Of a DNA stretch of 64,000 nt, positions 1 to 11,037 are shown in pieces; position 1 is the first letter of the stretch; each line of letters starts with the position of its first letter. Below the pieces are notes generated by a model that worked only from the letters and a program-made list of their open reading frames with translations, did not search any database and was not told the origin of the DNA. The position numbers and the translations under genes were made by a program. Source of the DNA: Salarias fasciatus (lineage: Eukaryota; Chordata; Actinopteri; Blenniiformes; Blenniidae); contig NC_043765.1 of the NCBI RefSeq assembly GCF_902148845.1, forward strand, positions 4,142,937 to 4,206,936. The letters are read 5' to 3'.

Positions 1-57
1 TCATTTTTTTATGCTTGGTTATTTCATGATATAATATATTCTGTCCATTTGTTGAAG

Positions 58-3000
58 GCCAACCTGAAAGAAAGACACCTTTTTGTGCTGAAGAAACTCC
101 TGAAAAGGTGCCAGATTGGATTTGTATCCTTTCTCCTGGTCATTACCTGATGCAGGACGTCATTATCACTTGCAGGATGAGGTGTTCCAGACTACAGCAG
201 ATAGTCAAGTTTTCCCTCATTATAATGTCACGGTGCGATGATGGAAATAAAGCTGATCTCATGCCACCTGAACATGAGGCCAAACGCTGCTCCCAGGGCT
301 CTAATTTATGCTGCCTCACTGTGTCCGTCAGCATTTTCCTTCCACTGAAATACACTCACTGATCCCGATGACTCTTTATCCCCTCAAATCCTCTCTGTCT
401 CAGGGATTCATATCTGTATGAACCAAAAAATTAAAAAAGCGATCTATTTTCTTTAGCTATCTGTAGATTTTGAAGGAATTGACGAACATGGCCAAAATAC
501 TAAACATCTGCGCTGACAAAGCAACAGAGCATCCTGAATATTTGCCCATTTTGTGTGAAGCAATTAAACTTTGCAGGTAAGAAGCTCACACAGTCCCAAC
601 CTACATGTAAACAGCTTTATTTCCTCAATAAAGAATCTAATCATCACTGTATTCATTCCATCTCAGGCTTCCCTTTCTAAAGGAGAGGGCATCAGACGAG
701 CTGCACTACGCTCAGGATGTCGTTGATTTCCTCTGTCACATGGGTACACAGCACAACAGACATAGATACGCACAGATTGCATTTAAATGTTTTTGTGTTG
801 CTACAATTAATTATGACTTATGAAAATTATGCTTAGACGTGAAAATAAATGAAGTAGAAACTTGCCCTGCAATAAAATACCTTTAATGTTTTGGTAACTC
901 TCTACTCTGTATCTTTTTGAAAGCTCCAATGAATAACTCCTTGAAAAAGTGGCAAAGACACGATAGAATACCCAGCTTGTCTAATATTAGGATGTGGACT
1001 CTCTTTGACTTTTCATTATGTACATGCCTATGATTTAATGTGATCAAATACAACAACTTTACAACAATTTCCATGAAGGCCAGTTTTTTGTTGAGCCAGT
1101 TAGAGAGGTGATAATTGCAGTAATTACTGAGGCTTTACAGTGTACAATATATTGTGAGTTAAGTGTTCGAAGTTTCCCCACTGTCAGTCAATTCAGTGTC
1201 AATGCAATGTACATCTAATGTCTCTGCTGTTTGATCACATGTGACAAACGGGGGTCCAAACATGCCAGTTACTATAGATGCTGCGTAAAGCCCAAATAGT
1301 GGATCAGTGCAGTCTATTAATGTTATGATTCTACAGAAAAGAAAGTTGATGAGGAGTGACTGATGGATGTGTTTCTGTTGGCAGGTTGTCTGATGAGAGT
1401 GTCAGATGCTGACGTTAGGCAGCACCTAGTTGAATCTGTGAAATCATTCTACAGCTGTGTGGCTCCCAAACCGCTGCTCGACGGTACGGACCGCCCGGCC
1501 AAGCCAAAGCCTCGGACTTTCCCCTCTAACAACCGATTTTCTAGACTTTCACTAAGTGAGACTCTCTAATGGATCCTGTGGTGGCATGCTTGTGTTTTGT
1601 TTTTTCTTCTAATTTGCTTTGATTGTTCTCGTTTCATGTGCTATAACAAAGAAATAGTGAGTTAAGATGAAATTTTGCAGATTTTTGCAATCAACCATTC
1701 AATTGTCATCGTCACAAAAGTTTGTTCTGCTGTTTTGTGATTAGGAAAGGAATATAATGTAGTTAATATTGTACAATTTTGCCCAATTTATTGTAAAAAT
1801 CTTCCCTAATAAAACTTATAAGATTCATTTAGTTGAAAAGCTGATCAGACATCATAAAACATGAAATTGTGACGCAAGATCATCAGTGAGGCTCCTTCCT
1901 CTGAGCAGCATGAAGGCCAACAGTGGATAAACTCACACTGACTGATGTGAAGCTGCAGATTCAATTTGCCCGCTTTAATGTTCTTTTCATTTTTGATGTT
2001 TAATCCCTTTCTAGAATTTCTTGATGTCATCTGACTTTTAGTTATTGGCTTTTATTTCTCTGTAATCCTTTGTTATGTCTTGTGATTACATTACTCTGTT
2101 TCTGCACCGATTCATTTTTCTTCCAAATGCTGAACTGTGAATTGATGACAGTCAGAATACATGTTTGAATATATCTCTTCCTCCCAACCAGAGCAGTTTA
2201 TTGATTTATGTATTCTAAGATAGGACAAAAATTACATAACTTTTTCTTAAATTTACTTGATTGCAATCACTGTAGTGTAGAATAAAAAGTGCAATAGTGT
2301 ATGTCCAACGGTACATTTTTTATTTTCACTTTATTATTCATGTGACTTTTCAAATCCCATTTTCCTTCATCGTCATTCTCTCATTTTTTTTTTATTTATT
2401 TTTTTTTTAAATTTTTTTTCAATCTGTCAATCCGTTCTGCACGGGATTGGTTTTATAGCTGTACTGTATGGTGACCTTTGCGCAGGGCTCCAGCCGACCT
2501 CTCCCGGCTACAGACTGCAGCTGCTGGAGTTCAGCGACCTGGCTCAGACGCTGCTCCTCTCCATGGCCACGACGGAGAACCAGCCAGTCATTAAGCTGCT
2601 GCTCCTGCAGACACTCCAGCTCCTCTCCAGTTCCTCGGGTCAGTCACTGATTTTGCTGATTTAAGGCTGCAGTGAGTGCTTAGAACATGTCAAACATGTC
2701 AGTCCAGCAGATTACCTCCTTCATTATGGGGAGCGGCACACTCTCAACAGCGCGAATCACCATATTACCAAGAATAACAATCAAACATTGATGTTAAGTG
2801 TCCCTCTGCCAATGTCAACAGGTCACAGGGTTGTTTTTATGAACCACATCTTCATGACTTCATTGTGTTTTTCAACCACAGATATGAACTGCGCTTCAAT
2901 ACTGCATGTAAGAGGAGCGGAGATGATATGTCTCCATATGACTGAAGCTGACCCGTCCGGTCAAACCCTTTTCCGATCCACCGAAATCCTCTGGAACCTT

Positions 3001-6000
3001 CTGGAGAGAGGCAACAAGGACGTGGTCACCGCTCAGCTCAGCAGCTTGGAGTGTGTCGTGTACGTTCTGCCCAGTGTGGCCAGACAGCACATGCCTGCTG
3101 TTCACTTTTCTAAAATGTCAAGAGTTTTACAGTTGTTGCATATCAGTACACATTTGATCCTGTGAATTGTTCTAAATTTGCACACTGGTTTTTTTTTTCT
3201 GATTGTCTTACTTTCTGTGTTTTTGTCTCAGATCTCTGAAGGAGGCCTTTTTAAACCAGCTGCTGAATAGCTCTCAGAATTTTCACCTGCAGCTCAGAAA
3301 TGATCTGCTTGTGGTCACAACTCTCATCGCTGAAAATCCAAATGCTCCGCTTATTGTGAGTCCTGGACGCTTAATTAGGAAACAGAGTTAAAGCTTATGT
3401 CTCATGCTTATGAGTTGTGGTAAATGTGCCCTGACTGGTTATCTTAACAGCATGTTTCTGATTTACAGGAGAGCTTGTTTGCAAAAGAGCTTGTGGTTTT
3501 TGCCACATTTCCAGAGAGTGAGAACACTTTTTCATTGTATAAGTCATTTGTATTTCCCTTTGGTCAAGCAGAAAAGGTGGTTTATGCTTCTTTTTTTCAA
3601 TTTCAGTGAAAAGTCGCAATTCTTTGGTTCACAACCTGAAGCTCACCTTCAACAGTGAAGACCTGAAAATGAAGAAGTTGCTCTTAAACTTGTTGGTTTT
3701 AATGTCTCGTGACTTCGCTGCTCTGGAGGTCCATCACGTTCACTCACAGCTTTCAACAGTTTCTTGAAATATTATCCCCATAAATCTGACTTGTTTTTTT
3801 TTTAATGTCACAGCTTTATAGAGAAGAGCGAGTGATGCCGGCCCTGCTGGCCCTCGTGAAGCCGCCCGCTGCCTCGTCGGAGCGCCGGTCGGGTGTGCGT
3901 CACTGGTCCGTGGTCCAGCGTGAGGAGCTCCAGCTGCAGGCACTGGCCACCCTCAACACCGTCGCCCCGCTCATGCTGGATGACTACATGTCGTGTCAGG
4001 GAAACACCTGTCTGCTGCTGCTGCTGGACTGGTGTGTGGGACCAGGTCAGGACACAGAAAAACAAGAGGATCTGGTTAAGAAAGGTCACAAAGGAGAGTC
4101 ACTGCTTCAGATCATTTGTATATTGTCAGAAATGTGAAGAAATTATACTCATTTATCATATTTTGTCTGTAACGCTAAGCCCAAATAAGCTCAAACTTTC
4201 CAAAACTGTCTTTTCTCCTTTACACCAGATGCTTACTTTGGTCAGGGTCACAGCTTTCACAGCACCGGAGGCAGAGGCACTAAGAAGGCTCAGCTGCGAC
4301 ATTGCATCAGACTGCTGAGATCTGTGGCCTTGCTCGGTGAAGAGAGCGTAAACCAGGACCTGTGTGATCAAGGAGTCATCAACCAGCTTCTGGGTAGCTC
4401 CGTTCAAATCAACATTTACCGTGAACAAGCAGGTAATGAATGCAGCAAAGTTGGATCTGTGTGGTTTTGGCAGGGATCCTGACCCAGATGGAAGCAAATC
4501 CTGATGAGGATGACTTAATCTCTCTGGAAATTAAAGCAGATATTCAGCTGATCCTTTCAACGTTGTGCGATCCCGACATGCATAGAAAGGTGAGGCAGAG
4601 AGTTCAATAAAAACACTTCTTTCCTGTGCAGGAACTTTTTAGAATTATGAATGTGTTTGTGTGTTGTTGCTGTTTTTTTTATTTTATTTCAGGATTCATT
4701 CTGGACAGATCACCAGTCTATCACAGGGTAAACATGAAAAAAAAGTAAACACAATCAAACTCATTTTCGCTTTTTAATGTACTTGTAAAAATCACCAATT
4801 TAACCTCCAACACACGTTTTTGGACTGTTGGAGAACATCGGATAATCTGGAGAGAAGCACTCGAGCAGGTTGGATATGCAGACACATCCATGGAGAGAAG
4901 CCTGAGTCCAAGCCTTTAGTCACTGAACTTGATTGTAGGTGTAGATATGTTTGCGTTGGACTATCTGCCTCTCAGTGTTTGCCCTGTGTTGGACTGGTGA
5001 CCCATCCAGGGCGTGTTCTGCCTCTGCCCAGCCATGATCGGTCCCAAAAACCGCCGTGGATGGGTGGATCTTCTGATGCAGACCCCTCTGTAACACTATG
5101 TTGCAGGAACTTTTTGGATCAGAGGGAGTTGAGTTGACTCTTCATTTCCTGAAAAAAGGCTCCGACAAGTTCTACAGCGGCCTGGGACACAACAAGCTGA
5201 TCCTCTCGACCATCGACTGTGTGTGGTGAGTTAATTAAACACTCTGATAGATTAACTTGCTAAGTTATTTTCATCCATTGAGATAGAAATGCAGGATTCC
5301 TCTATATCTGAGCTCAGGAAAGTTTCCCTGTTGATCTGTATCTTTCCTTTGGCTCTGTACCTGCTGCAGTATATGCTGTTACCTAGAGATCAATTTGTAG
5401 CGCCTGAAGTCGGTGGAAAGACATATTTTCGCGCAGCTGAAAATGTTTGTGTGCTGTGGTTTGGAACTGTAGCAGCTTTTTCTGTGTGTATTTATTTTAC
5501 CTTAAAAGACAAGAACTTGACAGAACTTACACCATGTCAAGCCGACATACAGCGTGGAACTGAGTCGACCTTGTTTTTTATGTGCGCCCTTTGGGATGTC
5601 CCTCAGGTCCTGTATTGTTGGCTGTTACACCACAGAAGATTACTTTTTGGCAAAAGAGGGAATATTTCTTCTGCTAGACTTGCTCAGTGTAAGTAGCTTC
5701 ATCCTCAGGTTTATGTTGTGGAGAAAAACTTAGCTTTTTTTCTAACTAAATCCTTAGGATAATACAAATTTTAATTCCTTTTTCTGAGACATATTCATTA
5801 CCAAAGACTTGCCGCCTGTGACATGTATGTTTTTTCTCAGATGAGTCCTAAATGTGTGCACGGTGTCGTCCTCGCCACCCTGCTGGAGTTGTGTGACAAC
5901 CCAAACACGCTGTGTCACATCCTGAACTGGAGGGGCAGCAGCGGTCAGACGGCTCCCGGACTCCTGCTGCAGCTGTGGAGGGAGGAGGAGGAGGCGCTTG

Positions 6001-6272
6001 GCGTCCCACGTAGCCAACACGGAGGAATCACAGGTCTGTCATGTGAAGCTGACGACACACGTCTGCTGGAGTATTGGCTCTTTATGGTTATTCAGAGTAA
6101 CTGACCTTGGCAGCAGTCAGAAGCAGATTCACGCTCTCACTTTGGGCTTGACTTGGGCGTCTTTCTGTGTGAAGCTTTCATGTTCTACCGGGCTATGGGT
6201 TTTTATCTGGGCCCTCTGGTTTCCAAAAACCTGTACTTGATGTTGAACCTAAATTGCCTGTAGGTGTGAGTC

Positions 6273-6303
<31 letters not shown>

Positions 6304-9117
6304 GATTGTCTGATCGATGGATTAAAGAGCGAGGGGTTCAACACAGCAGTGGTTTCAACACAATCATTCAAACCTGTTTATTATCACCGGAATTGCACAA
6401 TTGAGACTTTAATTCTGGGTCAGCCACTTCTGTTTTTATCTATATTTGAAATGTATTTTTGATCGTTTGTTTTATTTTGTATCAACCTGTTTCGAAGATC
6501 CTAAAAAGCCAGTCCTCAGTCATTTCCACCCCGACGACATCCAGCTGTCATTTCCTCCTCACGTGCCGAGCGCTGCTGTGCTGGAGGTCTCAGAAAACCT
6601 GCGGTCAAAGATCTACTCCATTTTCTGCAAACTTGGTAAAAGACGAACACCATTTTATTTCTGAAGATGTTTGAGCCAATTTTTGTGAATACTTTTATGA
6701 TTTAATTTCCTTTTGGTCATATCACGTCTCATATTGCATTTCAGTTTTAGATCACGTACTTCATGTAACGCTACTTATAGGATGAACAATTCTCAATAAT
6801 TTAGATCTCTCACAGCATTTTCTTTATCATGTGTGATTTATCACGTCTAAATCAGAAAGTCTGATTCAAACAGACAGAATTTGGTTTCAAAAAATGAAGA
6901 AATGCTGTTCCAACAAGAGGTGGTAAATCTGCAAACGGGCTTTGTTGTCAGGTTTCCAGGAGCTTCCCGGGTTGTCAACTAGAGACTACATGACTCTCAG
7001 CATCATCAGGAGATATTTGGACTTCAAGGTGAGACAAGAGAATATGTCTTCTGGCTTTAAATGTAGTGTTAAACACACTTGTTAAATTTTGAAATTGCTG
7101 TGTGTTGCACTCAGAAATATCCCACTACCACACATTTCCACATTAACTGAGCACATCAAACATGGAGCAAGATCTAACTTGACACAGTTTTTATCAGCCT
7201 GAACGTTTGTCAGACACTTATAACAACATCACAAATGTTTTCCTTCAAAAGCTGATATTTTGTGAGATCTTGTGAGATTTTTTTTTACGATTAACAAATA
7301 TTCTGGTAGAAATGCATGGTTCAGTTTTCAAAAAGAAAATTTTACAGAAATACAGAAACATTAAAATCACTGTAAAGCACTTTGTAGCTAAGATGTGTTT
7401 CACATATGAAGTTGCCTTGTCGTGTCTATGAATGGAAGGGCAGTCGAAAGCTAAATTTCAGTTTGAGGTGACCTAAACCAGTGTGTCGTTTGTGATGGTG
7501 CTGCAGGTCGGCGAGGTGTGGGACGAGATCAGGAAGGAGCTGAGTCTGGATGGTGTGAGGCCGATCAGCCCCGACCAGGGGGCTCTGACCTCCATCTGTA
7601 AGGTCGCAGAGGACACGGCCAGATGGATCTCTGAAGAACAAAACAGCATCCTGGAGCAGCAGACGAAGGAGGACATGAGCCAGGAGGAGCTCCTCTACAC
7701 TGAGGTGCTGACGCTTCAAACCACCTTTTTTAAATCAATAAACACACCAGAGAATTCATGTAACATTCCAGCACTGGATGTTGCTGCTGAAAGGAATCTT
7801 TTATGACATTTTCGGGGATATGTTCAATGTTCACTCCATGTATTTGGTGTTTTAATTACAGATCAAGTCTCACTGGAAACAACGCGAACTAAAAGCAAAG
7901 TCCTGGGACAACTACGTTTCCAGAACTTCAAACTATGAGATCCTGAAGGTTTCGTAATCTCAGATCCCGTCAAGATTAAAATTGATTCGATACTAGTCGG
8001 AACGGTAATGTTTGTTGTGTTTTTGTGTCCAGGAAGTAAAAGCACAGAGGGAAAAGCACAGTGAATCATCCAGAAGTAAACCAGAGCACGAGGATGCTGC
8101 CGTTCATCCTACAGAGGTCTGCCAGCAACACACAGTCTGATTTCACAGTAACGTACGGCTGAAGGATTCAGCCTCATCAGATAAAACGTGTTTTCGTTGG
8201 AGCTGAGAATTTCCTCACGTTAATTCCCGTTGGGCCTTTCTGTCCGTCTTTCTAAGTCCTCCCCTCTGCTCCTCTGGGCTTTTTCCTGTGGGTTCTTTGG
8301 TTTCCTGCCACATCCCAGAAACATGTGTTTGAGCTTAATTTGTAATTTTAAATTGACTATCAGCTTAAATATGATCTTGTTTGAGTGTCTGTTGAGAGTA
8401 TTGTTCATGAGAAGATGGACGAGTGGGTGGAAGATAAAAACTATAGCTAGCTGAGACACGGATAAAATCTATTTTCTAAAGGAATTTCAAAGTTTTTCAG
8501 AACCAAATAGAAATTTCCACTTAATTTTTTCACACTCCTCTATTTATTCCAAGAAATAGCTGCATTTACACAATTTGAGACAGATTTCTTCTTTGTGAGT
8601 TGATTTTCTTGATTGAAAATGGCCTTGAATTTCAAGAAACGTCTTACACAGAATCCAATCCAGTTGAAAACTTTAAGCTATTATGACAGTCACAAGAAAA
8701 TTTACTCATTTACATCATAATTCCTTTATGTTACATAAAATGTCCCACATAATGGGGTTATGTCTTCATCTTGAGTATGGGGACCGCGGTTTGGATCCTA
8801 GTTACAACAGGAAGTGGATTCATTGTAATGAATCGATCATGTGTGCTAGTTGCAGTGACTTGCTGTGACGACCCCTGTACAAATTTGACATGTTGAGAAA
8901 TGATGCAGTGCCATCACTGCTTCCACACGCTGTGCTTTGCTGTGTTTTGCAGCATTTCATTGGCCGTGTGGTGGCAGTGGAGAGCACAGGCGATCAGGGG
9001 CCTGCAGGAGTGAAGCTGACACTGGCCAGAGTTCCAGTCCAGTCTGCAGGTCAGGACAGAGAGGAGCCAGCAGCGCCAGACCCGGAGTACTTCAGCACTG
9101 TGTCTGTCCAAAACTGA
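58..9117 (+). CDS. cfap69: Cilia- and flagella-associated protein 69, 3' part (N-terminus outside window)
   Basis: CFAP69 is an armadillo-type protein of motile and olfactory cilia and the sperm flagellum; its loss in mammals gives malformed sperm flagella. I rebuilt 21 coding exons, all with AG/GT borders and matching phases: 58-123, 467-576, 667-743, 1385-1483, 2486-2638, 2882-3059, 3232-3355, 3469-3517, 3607-3728, 3814-4045, 4229-4393, 4474-4589, 5107-5225, 5607-5688, 5841-6033, 6498-6635, 6952-7028, 7507-7704, 7862-7948, 8033-8116, 8953-9117. They total 2634 nt, i.e. 877 residues plus stop, against about 941 residues in human, so roughly the first 60-70 residues lie left of the window. 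Recalled human blocks align along the whole length, for example APKPLLDG, DPSGQ.LFRS.EILWNLLE, APL...YMSCQGN, GHSFHSTGGRG and FENLPGLS/FQELPGLS. The tail after about residue 800 is poorly conserved. The 58 start of the first exon is inferred from a weak AG. Confidence 0.95.
124..466 (+). other. cfap69: Probable U12-type (minor) GT-AG intron of cfap69
   Basis: The donor reads GTATCCTTT, the exact U12-type 5' splice-site consensus. The 3' end is TAG at 464-466. A branch-like TTCTTTAGC lies about 11 nt before the acceptor and differs from TTCCTTAAC at two positions. There is no long pyrimidine tract right at the acceptor. The branch match is imperfect, so the class call is probable rather than certain. 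Confidence 0.65.
4800..5095 (+). repeat. Degenerate tRNA-derived SINE (fish type) in cfap69 intron
   Basis: The stretch between cfap69 exons at 4589 and 5107 keeps landmarks of a common fish SINE body: a 'ttggactggtgacccatcca' stretch and a following 'gggcgtgttctgcctctgcc' stretch, then a 'ggatgggtgga' tail. It is heavily mutated and the head is not recognisable. The family name is not certain. Confidence 0.5.
6274..6303. repeat. GT microsatellite in cfap69 intron
   Basis: A GT-rich run, slightly interrupted, follows a short SINE-like stretch (6245-6270, 'aaattgcctgtaggtgtgag'). The pair is typical of the simple-repeat part of the fish SINE body. Confidence 0.8.
8250..8460 (+). repeat. Degenerate SINE body in cfap69 intron
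   Basis: The landmarks 'gtgggttctttggtttcctg', 'cacatcccagaaacatgt' and a tail with 'gatggacgagtgggtgg' match the order of the common fish tRNA-derived SINE body. A separate tRNA-like fragment with a B-box-like GGTTTGGATCC lies at about 8780-8805. Both sit in the last cfap69 intron, 8117-8952. Confidence 0.5.
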
Positions 9118-9345
9118 TTCCTCCAAAGAAACCACTTCAAAACGTGACTTTCACACTGTCTTACTGTCTTCAGTCCTGTAGCACATATTCAGAAAGCACT
9201 AAATGTATGTACGTTCTCGATGAATGACTGTCTCTGTCCGGCCTCCAGCTTCATTCTGTGTCTTCATGTATTGAATGAATCTGCAGCAGACGTGACGTCG
9301 CTCGTGTCTGCACAATCAGCACCTTATAGTTCATCTCCCCACTTC

Positions 9346-9350
<5 letters not shown>

Positions 9351-9402
<52 letters not shown>

Positions 9403-9423
9403 TGTATATATATATATATATAT
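9351..9423. repeat. CA then TA compound microsatellite
   Basis: Uninterrupted CA dinucleotides run from 9351 to 9399 and, after a short GTGTG, TA dinucleotides run to 9423. It lies about 230 bases downstream of the cfap69 stop, probably in or just beyond the 3' UTR. Confidence 0.97.
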
Positions 9424-9901
9424 CTGGAAATAAATTAGTTAAAATACTAAGAAAATATGTAGAAAAAATCATTTTACAAACAAAACATTTTATCAGCTAC
9501 AAACTAATGAAAAAAATGTTTTTAAACAATATTTTTACATCTGTCCACACTATATTCAAATCATTAAACCTTTACATGCAACCTATAGATGTTTTTTTTT
9601 TTTAACTCTTCCCCCAGTACACATTTACGTAATCAACAGAGCGCTTACATAGCAGCCCTGAACAATCAATGCAGCATCATCATGGAAACAAAAGCCTTAC
9701 ATAATATCTAAATATCTTCAAACAAAAGAATCCGCAGGCAAATTAAGCTCAGTAACAGTGAACACTAATTAGGGACAGAAACAGTTTTTGTAGAGGCCAG
9801 TTGTTACTTTATTTTCCCTCCCAGGTTGAAGTCAGGACAGTCCTTTAAAAGTACTTTCTCCTTTTAGTGTTGTTTTGAGTTACATAAGTCACTGCAGCAC
9901 A

Positions 9902-10265
9902 TTAACACACATGTTCCCTCAAGCGTACAACATGCTGCACAGAGCCTCTTCTTCTCCTCACCCTTTTCACTGGCTGGATGACCAAATCCTCCCTGACAGG
10001 CCAGAGCTTTTTCATGCCGCTCTGTGAGTGTTGTGAGGCCACCCGGCACACACTGGGACAGTCACTGTACAAAAGAGTGGGCATACACACCGCAGCCTGT
10101 TCAGGGCAGCAGTCTGCCTGCTGTTTGTTCAGCTTCACATGCTCCCAGCCTGACAGAGGCTGCTGAACGGCCGCCGCCGCCGCCGCCGATGAAGCCGGGG
10201 ACGAGTCTGGGTGCTGCTTTTGGATCAGCGCTGGCTGCTCATCAACTCTTTGACGACCCTTCAAA
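9902..10265 (-). CDS. Unidentified terminal coding exon, minus strand (partial)
   Basis: I do not recognise this protein. On the minus strand a good acceptor (CTCACAG, 10272-10266) opens an exon read from 10265 to a TAA at about 9902, roughly 120 residues. A TTTATT on the plus strand at about 9808-9813 gives a minus-strand AATAAA some 90 nt after the stop. The peptide has a short poly-alanine run coded by GCG repeats, a central part with four cysteines and a basic end (KRVRRRRG). The exon could instead end at a GTGAGG donor inside the basic stretch. Earlier exons would lie at higher coordinates; I found none I trust. A non-coding or chance open frame is possible. Confidence 0.35.
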
Positions 10266-10440
10266 CTGTGAGGAAGCTTATATTTCATCTGGTCATGCTG
10301 TAGGAAAATCACCACTATTGATACGTGTTTTTAGTTTAAAAACTTCTCCTGTCACACAAATTTGTAATGTTGAAGTGATAAACAAATATGCCTTAAACTA
10401 CATTATATTGTTCTGTATACAAATAATTAAATCTTTTTAA

Positions 10441-11037
10441 CATTATGTATATATTAATATGTTAATGTCAATAAAGAATGATGTCCGCATGAACGTGGTT
10501 GTTTTGCTGTCTTAGTTTTCCCAAAAATGTGCTGGAAAATGCAGAATTGATCTATGTATGTCTGAACAGAACCCTTCTGAATTAAGAGTTTAGTTTATTT
10601 TTCCAGTGTATTTTTTTAATCTTACTTATAAGTTCAAAATTACTTGATTCAAGGAGAATCAAAGCAATCAGTTTTCTTTGTTCATCACTCCAAAGTAGTT
10701 TGATAATCTCTGATTTTTTTTAAACAAGCTGTGTCCAGCATGATATATAATTAGATATTTTTATTGAAGTAGCTCAGTTCACAAAGCCAGTGATGCTCAC
10801 CGTTGCATGAAGCCACCTTTATTTTTTTCCTTACTCTTCATTTTCATCTGCCTTTTGTTAATTGCAGAATCCAGCTGTTGTCCTTTAAAAGTAACATTTG
10901 GCAATAAGACTCTCTTTGATTTAAAGCATGGGCATCCATTCTTTCAGCAAAGCGTCGTTCTGCTCAGTCGACATGAATGATTACAATGTGCCCCTAATGA
11001 AGCCTGCAGAAATGGTGATGGTTTCCTTCTCCCACAG
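10441..11037. other. Intergenic/intronic AT-rich stretch, nothing recognised
   Basis: AT-rich DNA between the two unnamed gene pieces. It has an AATAAA at about 10470 on the plus strand but no open frame, RNA gene or clear repeat that I can support. Confidence 0.5.

Noticed and set aside
108-362. 84-residue open frame overlapping the first cfap69 exon
   Set aside because: It runs in another frame across the cfap69 donor; the cfap69 exons explain the conservation.
5289-5696. 135-residue open frame with hydrophobic stretches
   Set aside because: It overlaps a cfap69 exon (5607-5688) in the wrong frame and starts in the intron; no splice logic of its own.
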